From: an uncultured beta proteobacterium | GTDB lineage: Bacteria; Pseudomonadota; Gammaproteobacteria; Burkholderiales; SG8-39 | Reading direction: 5' to 3' | Assembly: GCA_902826155.1 (NCBI GenBank) | Contig: CADEDU010000123.1 | Span: 1-15,540 of the forward strand | Length of the DNA stretch: 15,540 nt | Shown: in pieces, positions 9,479-15,540 of the stretch | How the letters are laid out: the number at the start of each line of letters is the position of its first letter | Numbering within the stretch: position 1 is the stretch's first letter | Translations under genes and position numbers: made by a program | Notes under the pieces: model-generated | What the model saw: only the letters and a program-made list of their open reading frames with translations | Databases searched by the model: none | What the model was told of the DNA's origin: nothing

Positions 9479-10954
9479 CTACTTCGCTGCATCGCTGCGC
9501 GGATTGGGCGCTGGCCGGCCTCCCTTGTCGGCATCCGGCGCAGCGGGCGCCGAGCCAGCCTTGTCGGGCGCCGTCATGGGAGCGTTCGTGCCTGCGGATG
9601 AGGCGTCACCGCCTTCGGCCGGTGGCTTGCGCCGTCCGCCTTTTCCGGCGCTGGGGCGTGGCTGGAATTGCGGTCGGACGCCGGACTCGACCAGGGCGTC
9701 TTCGCGCAGTCGATCGACGCCGTCGATCACCACCACTTCGCCGGGCTTCAGCCCGTCGCTCACCGCGATGCGCTCGCCGTCGACCGGTCCGAGCTTGATC
9801 ACGCGCGCATTCACGCGGCTCTCGGCATTGACGACGTACACGAACATGCCTTGCGCGCCACGCTGCAGGGCGGCCGAAGGAATCACCGTGGCGCCCTCCA
9901 GCGTGTCGAGGCGCATGCGCGCGTTGACGAACTGATTCGGAAACAGCGCACTGTCGCTGTTGGCGAACTGCGCGCGCAGCTTGACCGTTCCGGTGGTCGG
10001 ATCGACGAGGTTGTCGACCGACACGAGCACGCCCGCAGCGAGCCGCGTTTTCTGCTCGCGGTCCCACGCGTCCACCGTCGGCCGGTTCTTGTCGCGCATG
10101 CGCTTCATCACCGCCGGCAAGTCGTCTTGCGGCACGCTGAACACCACGGTGATCGGATCGAGCTGTGTAATCACCACCAGTCCGTTCGCATCGCCCGGAC
10201 GCACGATGTTGCCTTGATCGACGAGCCGCAAGCCCGCGCGCCCGCTGATCGGTGCGGTGATTCGCGCATAGTTGAGCTGCAATCGCGCGTTGTCGATCTG
10301 GCTTTGATTGATGCGGATCGCGCCTTCGTACTGGCGCACCAGCGCTTGCTGCGTATCGACTTGTTGTTTGGCGATCGAGTCCTGCTTGTACAGCACTTGA
10401 TAGCGGTCCAGATCGACGCGCGCGTTCTCGAGCAACGCCCGATCGCGCGCCATCTGCCCCTCGGCTTGCGCGAGCTGTACTTCGAACGGGCGCGGATCGA
10501 TCTCGGCTAGCAGTTGCCCTTGCTTGACGAGCTGGCCTTCCTCGAAATTCACGCGTAGCAGCTGGCCCTCGACGCGCGAGCGGATGGTCACGGTGCGAAG
10601 CGGCGTGACCGTGCCGAGTCCGTTCAGGTACAGATCGAGCGCGGCGGTCTGGGCCTGCGCGGTGACGACCGGAATGGCGCGATTACCAGCATTGGGGCCG
10701 CCACCACCGCCGCCTCCCCCTGCTAGTGGCCCGCCTGGTCCACCCTTGGAGCCGAAGCCGGGCTCGGGCTGCGCCTTCTTGGCGGCGTCTGCCGTTTGCG
10801 CAGCACCCCAATAACGTTGATAGGCGAAGTAACCCGCACCTGCTAGGAGAACGAGGGCGATGAGCCAAGCTCCGACGCGTCGCGGTCCGGGCGGGCGATC
10901 GGGACTGAGGAGATCAGGCGGAAGATTGGAGAGCGGATCGTTCGCGCGCGTCAT
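9479..10954 (-). CDS. mdtA: RND efflux periplasmic adaptor (membrane fusion protein), MdtA-like
   Basis: The 491-residue adaptor links the permeases to the outer-membrane channel. Residues 1-26 are cytoplasmic and Arg/Pro-rich, residues 27-46 form a membrane anchor, and residues 69-90 are a Gly-rich linker with a run of eight Gly. Then come the strand [10 protein letters not shown], the lipoyl-like half [20 protein letters not shown], a coiled-coil hairpin (about 155-220), the second lipoyl half ([19 protein letters not shown]), the beta-barrel ([23 protein letters not shown]) and the membrane-proximal domain. The last approximately 60 residues form a Pro/Gly/Ala/Lys tail that E. coli MdtA (415 aa) lacks. 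ATG 10954 was chosen because it places the anchor near the N-terminus; no strong Shine-Dalgarno is visible. It is the first gene of the mdtA-mdtB-mdtC-oprM order. Confidence 0.94.
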   Translation of the reverse strand: MTRANDPLSNLPPDLLSPDRPPGPRRVGAWLIALVLLAGAGYFAYQRYWGAAQTADAAKKAQPEPGFGSKGGPGGPLAGGGGGGGGPNAGNRAIPVVTAQAQTAALDLYLNGLGTVTPLRTVTIRSRVEGQLLRVNFEEGQLVKQGQLLAEIDPRPFEVQLAQAEGQMARDRALLENARVDLDRYQVLYKQDSIAKQQVDTQQALVRQYEGAIRINQSQIDNARLQLNYARITAPISGRAGLRLVDQGNIVRPGDANGLVVITQLDPITVVFSVPQDDLPAVMKRMRDKNRPTVDAWDREQKTRLAAGVLVSVDNLVDPTTGTVKLRAQFANSDSALFPNQFVNARMRLDTLEGATVIPSAALQRGAQGMFVYVVNAESRVNARVIKLGPVDGERIAVSDGLKPGEVVVIDGVDRLREDALVESGVRPQFQPRPSAGKGGRRKPPAEGGDASSAGTNAPMTAPDKAGSAPAAPDADKGGRPAPNPRSDAAK

Positions 10955-11097
10955 GCGGACCGGTGGTCACAGTCGAACCGCGCATTGGACCACCGCGAGA
11001 GGGTGAAAGACGCCAGGAGCTTACCGGATCGGCTGTATCGCGTGCGTTGCCGAAAGTGAAGTTAGTTTGCTCTGGCGCCACCGTTCGTGCGCGACCT
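10955..11097. other. Leader/promoter region of the efflux operon
   Basis: 143 bp separate the class II aldolase-like stop from the mdtA-like start, both on the minus strand. The gap is large enough for a separate efflux promoter, but I find no convincing -35/-10 pair and no T-tailed hairpin that would terminate aldolase transcripts. Read-through from the upstream genes into the efflux operon is therefore possible. Confidence 0.4.
10961..10995. promoter_or_regulatory. Inverted repeat just upstream of the efflux operon
   Basis: The plus strand carries CGGTGGTC (10961-10968) and, 19 nt later, its perfect reverse complement GACCACCG (10988-10995). The repeat ends 6 bp before the mdtA-like ATG, in the place where a Shine-Dalgarno would be expected. 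It could be an operator for a repressor or an mRNA hairpin limiting ribosome access. No regulator gene is linked, so the role is open. Confidence 0.4.
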
Positions 11098-11817
11098 TCA
11101 GTCGTCGTGCATCACGCGCTCGGCCCGCGTCGGATAGATGATGGCCTCGGCGTAGCGATACATCGATTGAATCTCCTCGGCGCTGCGATAGTGCGGCGTG
11201 CTGCCGGCAAGCAGCGCCAGCAGCTCGGCCGCGATATTGCTTTGGACTTCCGCGGTAAGCGATGTCAGGCGGTGGTAAGCCTCGGAGACGGTGCGACCGA
11301 GCGTGGTAACGCCGTGCCCGAGCAGCACGACGGAGTTGGTCTCGCCGATGAAGTCCTTGACCGAGCTCACGTCGGCTTCCACGTCGACGTGCGCGGGAAC
11401 ATAGTGGATCGGCTTGCCGAGGACGAACGGCAGATCGAGCGAGATCGTCTTGACCTCCCGGTACGCGCCCGACCCGAAGAACGACAGCAGCGCGTTGTCG
11501 TGCACGTGGATCGTCGCGTGGATATCCGGGCGCAACCGCAGAATCTCGCGCGACAGGTTGTGCCCGATGCTGGTCATGCTCTTGCCCGACAGGATTCGCG
11601 CGGTCGGAATATCGGTGACGACGATGTTCTCGGCCTCCATTTCTTCGAGCGACAGCTCGGCGTGCTTCGTATAAGCGACGCCATGCTGCGGGAACTCCGG
11701 ATGCGGCACGCGCATGACGATATTGCCGAGCGTGTTGTGGATGTAGCCGCGCGCCGACACCAGCCGCGCGTACTTCACGAACGTCTTGGCGATGGTCGGG
11801 TCGAGATGGATGGTCAT
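11098..11817 (-). CDS. Class II aldolase/adducin-fold protein lacking the usual catalytic glutamate
   Basis: The 239-residue protein has the class II aldolase (FucA/AraD/adducin) fold, normally a Zn-dependent sugar-phosphate aldolase, epimerase or decarboxylase in the cytoplasm. Visible marks are GNIVMR (residues 31-36), the zinc pair His104-x-His106 in HATIHVHDNALL, and His168 in VVLLGHGVTTLG, with the same 62-residue spacing as in E. coli FucA. The S-S-E that supplies the catalytic Glu73 in FucA aligns here to about T82-S83-I84-G85, with no acid. The metal site is thus kept while the usual acid/base is not, so chemistry may differ or rely on another residue. The gene lies 48 bp downstream of the beta-propeller gene on the same strand and they are probably co-transcribed. 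Its Shine-Dalgarno is weak. Substrate unknown. Confidence 0.88.
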   Translation of the reverse strand: MTIHLDPTIAKTFVKYARLVSARGYIHNTLGNIVMRVPHPEFPQHGVAYTKHAELSLEEMEAENIVVTDIPTARILSGKSMTSIGHNLSREILRLRPDIHATIHVHDNALLSFFGSGAYREVKTISLDLPFVLGKPIHYVPAHVDVEADVSSVKDFIGETNSVVLLGHGVTTLGRTVSEAYHRLTSLTAEVQSNIAAELLALLAGSTPHYRSAEEIQSMYRYAEAIIYPTRAERVMHDD

Positions 11818-11853
11818 TGGCTGGCGTGCCGTCGGTATTACGCTGTCGGCGCT

Positions 11854-11875
11854 TTCAGTCGAAGTTCAGTCGAAG
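11854..11875. repeat. Perfect 11-bp tandem duplication at the lactonase stop codon
   Basis: TTCAGTCGAAG occurs twice in direct tandem (11854-11864 and 11865-11875). The second copy contains the stop codon and last codons of the beta-propeller gene (minus strand). It looks like a replication-slippage duplication and does not change the protein. Confidence 0.7.
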
Positions 11876-13011
11876 CTCACGATCTCGACCCAGTTCGCGC
11901 CCTTGCCGGCAGGATAGCGGCCGACGAGCTTGAGCGCGCCACTGGTCGGATCGATCGAGTAGCTGGCGATCATGTCGGATTGTTCGCCCGAGACGATCAT
12001 GGTCCGGCCCGTCGGGTCGATCCGGAAGCCGCGAGGTTGGCGCTCCGTGGGCGTGCTGCTCAGATAGGTGAGCCGGCCACTCGCCGAATCCACTCGCATC
12101 GCGTTGATCGAGCTGCTGGTGCGCTCCGATGCGTAGAGGAACTGACCGTTGGGTGTGAGATGCAGATCGGCGGCCCACACGTCGTTGGCGGTGTTGCGCG
12201 GCGCGACTCCTGGCGTGCCTGCCGGAACGCGCGGCGCCCCGGGGACCAGTTTCGTGTCGGCAGGCAATGCCGAGGTCGTGCCCACCGGTGTGAGTGTTCC
12301 GGTGTTGCCGTCGATTGCGAGCGAAGTGACGCTCGCGGTGAGTTCGTTGAGCAGGTAGGCGAAGCGGTTATCCGGCGAGATGATGATGTGACGCGGACCG
12401 ACGCCCGCCGGCAACTGCACCACCGGTGGCGTGTTGGCGGAGAGTCGGCCGGACTTCTCGTCGAACAGGAACTGGAAGATCTGGTCCGTGCCCAGATGTG
12501 GCACGTAGACGAACCGATTGGTCGCATCGGTGATGATGGCGTGCGCGTTGCGTGCGGTGGGGATCGCCTGTTGCGGATCGCCGACCTTGCCATCGGCTGC
12601 AACCGGATTGACGCTCACCATATGGCCCCCATAACTCGCCCCGAGGAGGTAGCGCCCGGTCCGATCGAAGTGGATATATGGGAAGCTCTCCGCGAGCGGG
12701 CCGGTCGCAATCGGAGTGAGTGCCCCGGTCGCCCGATCGATCCGATAGGTATTCGCCGTGAACGGCTTTGAGCGGATCGCCGCGACCAGCACTTGCTTGT
12801 CGGCGCGCACCGCCATCGGCATCACGATCTTGCCCGCAGCTGTCCGACCTCCGGGCTGCAGGCTGCCATCGGTGCGCAACGTGTACATCGAGATGTCGCC
12901 ATCTTCGGCGTTGGAGACGTACACATAAGTTGTAGCCTGCGCCGTTGCACAAGCGGCTGTCAGAGCCGTCAGAGCCAACACGCGTCGCATCAGCCTGCTC
13001 AGATTTCGCAC
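11866..13011 (-). CDS. Exported beta-propeller protein, 6-phosphogluconolactonase-like (lactonase family)
   Basis: This reads as a 381-residue protein starting MRNLSRLMRRVLALTALTAA with a Sec signal ending A-Q-A (about residue 26), followed by TTYVYVSNAEDGDISMYTLR. The mature part is built of repeated blades of the form 'YVYVxN...DGxI..Y.ldp.tG.L' (DRATGALTPIATGP, PNGQFLYASERTSSSINAMR, DPTSGALKLVGRYP), the seven-bladed lactonase-family pattern (COG2706 type). The GTG start at 13011 was chosen because AAGGA lies 7 nt upstream and it gives a positively charged n-region; ATG 12990 is an alternative. The export signal argues against the cytoplasmic pentose-phosphate enzyme and for a periplasmic lactonase or binding role. 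The class II aldolase-like gene follows 48 bp downstream. Biological substrate unknown. Confidence 0.88.
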   Translation of the reverse strand: MRNLSRLMRRVLALTALTAACATAQATTYVYVSNAEDGDISMYTLRTDGSLQPGGRTAAGKIVMPMAVRADKQVLVAAIRSKPFTANTYRIDRATGALTPIATGPLAESFPYIHFDRTGRYLLGASYGGHMVSVNPVAADGKVGDPQQAIPTARNAHAIITDATNRFVYVPHLGTDQIFQFLFDEKSGRLSANTPPVVQLPAGVGPRHIIISPDNRFAYLLNELTASVTSLAIDGNTGTLTPVGTTSALPADTKLVPGAPRVPAGTPGVAPRNTANDVWAADLHLTPNGQFLYASERTSSSINAMRVDSASGRLTYLSSTPTERQPRGFRIDPTGRTMIVSGEQSDMIASYSIDPTSGALKLVGRYPAGKGANWVEIVSFD

Positions 13012-13018
13012 AGTCTCG

Positions 13019-13023
13019 TCCTT
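13019..13023 (-). promoter_or_regulatory. Ribosome binding site for the GTG start of the lactonase-family gene
   Basis: The minus strand has AAGGA, 7 nt before GTG 13011. The internal ATG at 12990 has only AGG at 3 nt spacing, so the GTG start is preferred. Confidence 0.5.
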
Positions 13024-13090
13024 GTGGGAATGATTGGTATTGGGGTTCCAGCGCGCGAGCGTTCTCGCTTCTTGTACGCCGGGCGTCGCC

Positions 13091-13096
13091 ATTCTA
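13091..13096 (-). promoter_or_regulatory. Possible -10 box upstream of the lactonase-family gene
   Basis: TAGAAT on the minus strand matches the -10 consensus at 5 of 6 positions, about 80 nt before the GTG start. No good -35 hexamer lies 16-18 nt further upstream, so this is only a candidate. Confidence 0.25.
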
Positions 13097-13224
13097 GCCA
13101 CGACGGATTGCGAGGGTTCGGGCAGGCAGTAACGCCTGCGCGTTGGAGCGCCTCGCCTACGGCGCATGCGGACTCACGTTGAGCAACGTCGTGAAGCAGC
13201 TCGGGCCCGGGCAGTGGCAGTCAC

Positions 13225-13401
13225 TCACGCAGGACGCGTGCCGTTGATCACCCGTGCGAGAACGGTTCGCAGCCGATCCGCGCTGGGCGGTTTGTGCAGG
13301 AGCGCGTAACCGCTCGTAGCCGGTGGCGCGAGGTCATGGTCGCGGGCGGATTCAAAGTTACCGACTGAACGCGCGGCGGCGCTCGATTCGCCCCGCAACA
13401 T
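13225..13401 (-). pseudogene. Remnant of a response-regulator receiver (REC) domain, C-terminal end
   Basis: A 58-codon reading frame starts MLRGESSAAARSVGNFESAR and ends GYALLHKPPSADRLRTVLAR then VINGTRPA. The ending matches the last strand and helix of receiver domains, where a conserved Lys-Pro (here HKP) precedes a 'spadrLRxvLaR' helix, in the style common at the ends of hybrid sensor kinases. The phosphoacceptor Asp and the first four fifths of the domain are absent, and nothing upstream resembles them, so this appears to be a relic. It could still be expressed as a small protein, but no ribosome binding site is evident. It lies in the 493-bp gap between the lactonase-family and lipoprotein genes. 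Confidence 0.5.
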
Positions 13402-13504
13402 GGCGAAAACTCAGCCCGTCCGTTCAGCGTACCGATATCAAAAATTGGATTCGCATACGGACATCAATCGGAACGCTGTGCCGACGTCGCTGGAATGCGC
13501 ACAC

Positions 13505-15034
13505 TCAAGTCGGTGCGTAGGCTTTGCATCCCGCAGCCTTTAGGTTCTGGTTCTGCGCCTTGCCGATCTCGGTGACGAAGAATTGGACGACCGCGTCAGG
13601 TCCAGCGGGCGGTGGCTGCTGCTTCTCGAACGATCCGATTGCCGCGCGGTCGACGTTGGTGAGGAACTCCACAGCCGCCGTGCGGTTTGCAGCAGACCGC
13701 CGTACGAATCCACCGAATTTCGATAGTTGATCGAATTGCTCAATCTCGAGATTGGTTCGAGCGGTTCTGTCGGTGGCGCGTTGCAATTCACCGGCCGTTG
13801 CATCGAATTGCCCAGCGAGTGCAGTGAAGGAAGCCGTCTTATGGCATTCATCCATGTCGGCACGGACGATTGCGATCCTATCGCGAAGCTTGTTGGACAG
13901 GTCGATCTTCTTCTCTTCGAACTTTTCGCCAGGCACCGCGGCGATGCGAACGAACTTGCTCGAAATCGAATCCGCACGCGCGTCGACCGCCGCCAAATCT
14001 GCATTCAACGCGTTGATCGTGTCGAGCGGCGATTCGAGTGCCCGCACGGCTGCGGAACTCGCGCCCAGTCGCGTACCGATGAGCCCATGTGTCCCGCTGT
14101 GGGCCTCGTAGCCGGTCTCGCGAAGTTCGCCAAGAGTCGTGATCTCCTTGTCCAAGATCCGGCGTGTGGCCTGGGCCTTCAGAATCACTCGATTGGCGGT
14201 ATCGATGCCCGGATCGGCGAGCAGCCGGATCGCGTCGCTCGCCTTGGTAAGCCCGGCCACGACACTGCAAAGCCCGTCGAAGTAGATGACGTCTTTGACT
14301 GCGGCTTCGATCGAATAGTCTTCGATGCTCCGGGTCTGGCCTTCGAGCTGAATTCGCTCGTAGGCCTCTTCTTGCAGGCGGCGAATGCCGTCGCCGATGA
14401 CCGACGACGAGAGATTCGAGAAATAGGCTTGGTTGTATTCGGCGCGGATTCCCGAGAAGATCCCCGAGGCGCCGGCCAGGTTGCGCGCGGCCTGGATACC
14501 ATTCACGAGCGCGCCGGCGACGCCCGTAACGGTCGCCAAGGATCCGAGTCCGAACTCAGTGTTGGATTGCGACCGTTGCAGGTATACCTTGAAGATATTG
14601 CAGCGCTGCACCGACGCCTCGAGGATGCGCTCCTGAATGCGGTTGCGCCGTAGCTTGAGGCGATTGGCGTTGCCGCCGCCACCCTCATAAAAGGCCGCAA
14701 AGGCAAAGGCGAGTTTCTTGTCCTCCGCGAGGGTCTCGAATTCGGGTGCATTGGGTTTTGCGCCGCGTTTGTAGGTTTCCTCGGCGAGGTTTTCGGGGTC
14801 GAGGAGCTTGAACAGATTAATTGTTTCAATCTGCGCACGGGTGAGAACGGGAAACGTGCTGTGCAGATCGACTCCCAGCGCGTTTCGGCTGAGATTGTCG
14901 ATCCCACCGGGCTGCAAGACCCCGCACCCAGTTGCGAGCCCGCATGTTGCGAGGGCCGCGAGGAGCCTTACCCTCGGCCGCCAGTGTCCACAAATATCGT
15001 TTCGCGTACGCTCTCCCGTTGCTGCGCGAGCCAT
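13505..15034 (-). CDS. Unrecognised putative lipoprotein with a glycine-rich hydrophobic segment
   Basis: This 509-residue protein belongs to no family I recognise. Residues 21-37 (VRLLAALATCGLATGC) look like a lipoprotein signal with Cys37 as the probable lipidated residue. The lipobox (A-T-G-C) is imperfect and the n-region is long, so ordinary export is possible. Residues 161-197 (FGLGSLATVTGVAGALVNGI and on) are Gly/Ala-rich and hydrophobic, like a glycine-zipper membrane segment. Residues 330-450 are charged and probably helical or coiled-coil. A Pro-rich QQPPPAGPD occurs near 472-480, and four further Cys lie at 145, 256, 397 and 503. Sampled lines average about 58% GC against about 70% in the efflux operon. 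A MITE-like element lies 77 bp upstream. It appears to be a single-gene unit. The envelope location is inferred; the function is unknown. Confidence 0.75.
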   Translation of the reverse strand: MARAATGERTRNDICGHWRPRVRLLAALATCGLATGCGVLQPGGIDNLSRNALGVDLHSTFPVLTRAQIETINLFKLLDPENLAEETYKRGAKPNAPEFETLAEDKKLAFAFAAFYEGGGGNANRLKLRRNRIQERILEASVQRCNIFKVYLQRSQSNTEFGLGSLATVTGVAGALVNGIQAARNLAGASGIFSGIRAEYNQAYFSNLSSSVIGDGIRRLQEEAYERIQLEGQTRSIEDYSIEAAVKDVIYFDGLCSVVAGLTKASDAIRLLADPGIDTANRVILKAQATRRILDKEITTLGELRETGYEAHSGTHGLIGTRLGASSAAVRALESPLDTINALNADLAAVDARADSISSKFVRIAAVPGEKFEEKKIDLSNKLRDRIAIVRADMDECHKTASFTALAGQFDATAGELQRATDRTARTNLEIEQFDQLSKFGGFVRRSAANRTAAVEFLTNVDRAAIGSFEKQQPPPAGPDAVVQFFVTEIGKAQNQNLKAAGCKAYAPT

Positions 15035-15110
15035 GACGTTTCCCGGCTGTTGTAGTTGCCGAGGAGCTTAATGGTTCGCAGGAGGGAGATCTGCTACCCA
15101 AAGGATTTAG

Positions 15111-15201
15111 GGAATGTCTGAACAAGGGGGTTCGTCCCCTCGTAATTCCCCAAAAAAATTTGAGCCCTCCGCATCACCGCTATAGGTTATACAGAGGTTC
15201 C
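15111..15201. mobile_element. MITE-like element, copy B (91 bp, TTTAG target duplication)
   Basis: The left end GGAATGTCTG and the inverted right end GGAACCTCTG match at 8 of 10 positions. TTTAG flanks both sides (15106-15110 and 15202-15206). A core hairpin GGGGG-TTCG-TCCCC (15126-15139) equals the G5-CCCG-C5 hairpin of copy A in position. Hand alignment with copy A (1711-1800) gives roughly 70-75% identity with one or two single-base gaps. The outer arms differ between copies yet stay complementary within each copy. Read on the minus strand, CCTCTG pairs with CGGAGG and a run of seven T follows shortly after, which could stop transcription entering the lipoprotein gene from upstream. No coding capacity. 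Confidence 0.75.
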
Positions 15202-15540
15202 TTTAGCAGCAGCCATGCAACGGCCCGGTGCGAGCGATCAGCTCACGAGGTGCTGCGCCAGCGAACCGATCCCCGCCATGGAGTCAGCGGCACCGCCGCA
15301 GCCCCACTGCCGCTTGACTTCGTACCTTGGCGCTTCTCGAACGTCGGCCCGAGCACCCGGCACCGTCCCCGCATGGCCGCCCTATGAGAACCGGACGAAC
15401 TGAAGCACGGACCATCTGACGACATGTGCTTTTTGTGCGTACGAGCCGACGGGGTTGCGGCTAGGCTTTTCTGCGCAGCATCATTCGTGATCATCCAGGC
15501 ACCCGTGTGCATCGCCTCAAATGCTCGACCAGTCGTTGCC
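15202..15540. other. Terminal stretch with no recognisable gene
   Basis: Several short open frames occur on both strands, but none has a recognisable domain, a good ribosome binding site or an extended consistent frame. I see no tRNA or other RNA gene. It may be a decayed gene or the flank of a gene beyond the window. Confidence 0.4.

Larger units (their letters stand above)
13012..13504. other. 493-bp intergenic region holding a gene relic
   Basis: Apart from the receiver-domain remnant and a possible -10 box, I see nothing coding here. The part at 13402-13504 is AT-richer than its surroundings, includes an A5 run near 13440, and has no family resemblance. I see no rho-independent terminator with a clean stem and T-run after the lipoprotein stop at 13505. 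Confidence 0.5.

Noticed and set aside
10699..10725. C-rich run resembling a simple repeat
   Set aside because: It encodes the glycine run of the mdtA-like linker and is explained by the protein; it is not a separate repeat element.
10963..12771. 602-codon plus-strand frame across the aldolase and lactonase genes
   Set aside because: It spans two well-supported minus-strand genes and their spacer, has no recognisable fold, and no ribosome binding site was evident.
13420..13504. Possible terminator after the lipoprotein gene (T5 run on the minus strand near 13440)
   Set aside because: The sequence before the T-run forms only a weak, interrupted stem, so I did not call a terminator.
15243..15512. 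89-codon minus-strand frame near the window end
   Set aside because: No recognisable motif, Ser/Arg-rich composition and no ribosome binding site; I could not support it as a gene.
1..15540. CRISPR arrays, tRNA/rRNA genes, phage or toxin-antitoxin genes
   Set aside because: No regularly spaced repeats, no cloverleaf-like sequence and no matching protein motifs were seen on either strand.

Overview
The window looks like chromosomal DNA from a GC-rich Gram-negative proteobacterium, most likely a betaproteobacterium near Burkholderiales. The support is the high GC with strong G/C third positions, an inner-membrane/periplasm/outer-membrane efflux system, Lol-type lipoprotein signals and an LLM-class monooxygenase. 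No 16S or single-copy marker is present, so the lineage is an inference.

Layout. (1) Positions 1-84 hold the 5' end of a short-chain dehydrogenase/reductase on the minus strand, cut by the window edge. It is divergent from an NtaA/SnaA/DszA-type flavin-dependent monooxygenase at 339-1679 on the plus strand. (2) Positions 1711-1800 hold a 90-bp MITE-like element with imperfect terminal inverted repeats and a CTAG duplication. It lies exactly at the stop codon of the efflux operon, between convergent genes. (3) Positions 1801-10954, read right to left, hold a complete tripartite RND efflux operon: mdtA-like periplasmic adaptor, mdtB-like and mdtC-like permeases, and an OprM/NodT-type outer-membrane lipoprotein. 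The genes overlap or nearly touch (6-bp gap, ATGA overlap, GTGA overlap). An inverted repeat sits 6 bp upstream of the mdtA-like start. (4) Positions 11098-13011, minus strand, hold a class II aldolase/adducin-fold protein and, upstream of it, an exported beta-propeller 'lactonase' protein. (5) Positions 13225-13401 hold a 58-codon remnant of a response-regulator receiver domain. (6) Positions 13505-15034 hold an unrecognised 509-residue putative lipoprotein with a glycine-rich hydrophobic segment; sampled lines show lower GC than the efflux operon. (7) Positions 15111-15201 hold a second copy of the MITE-like element, in the same orientation and flanked by TTTAG. The rest, to 15540, has no recognisable gene.

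How the parts work together. The four efflux genes should form one machine: a heteromeric MdtB/MdtC pump, the MdtA adaptor, and a dedicated outer-membrane channel, as in MuxABC-OpmB of Pseudomonas. No regulator gene lies in the window. The aldolase-fold and beta-propeller genes look co-transcribed, but their substrates cannot be read from sequence. The monooxygenase/SDR pair suggests a small catabolic function.

Most of the window is conventional. The least conventional signal is the pair of approximately 90-bp elements. They share a conserved core, their ends co-vary, they carry target duplications, and one of them sits at a stop codon.
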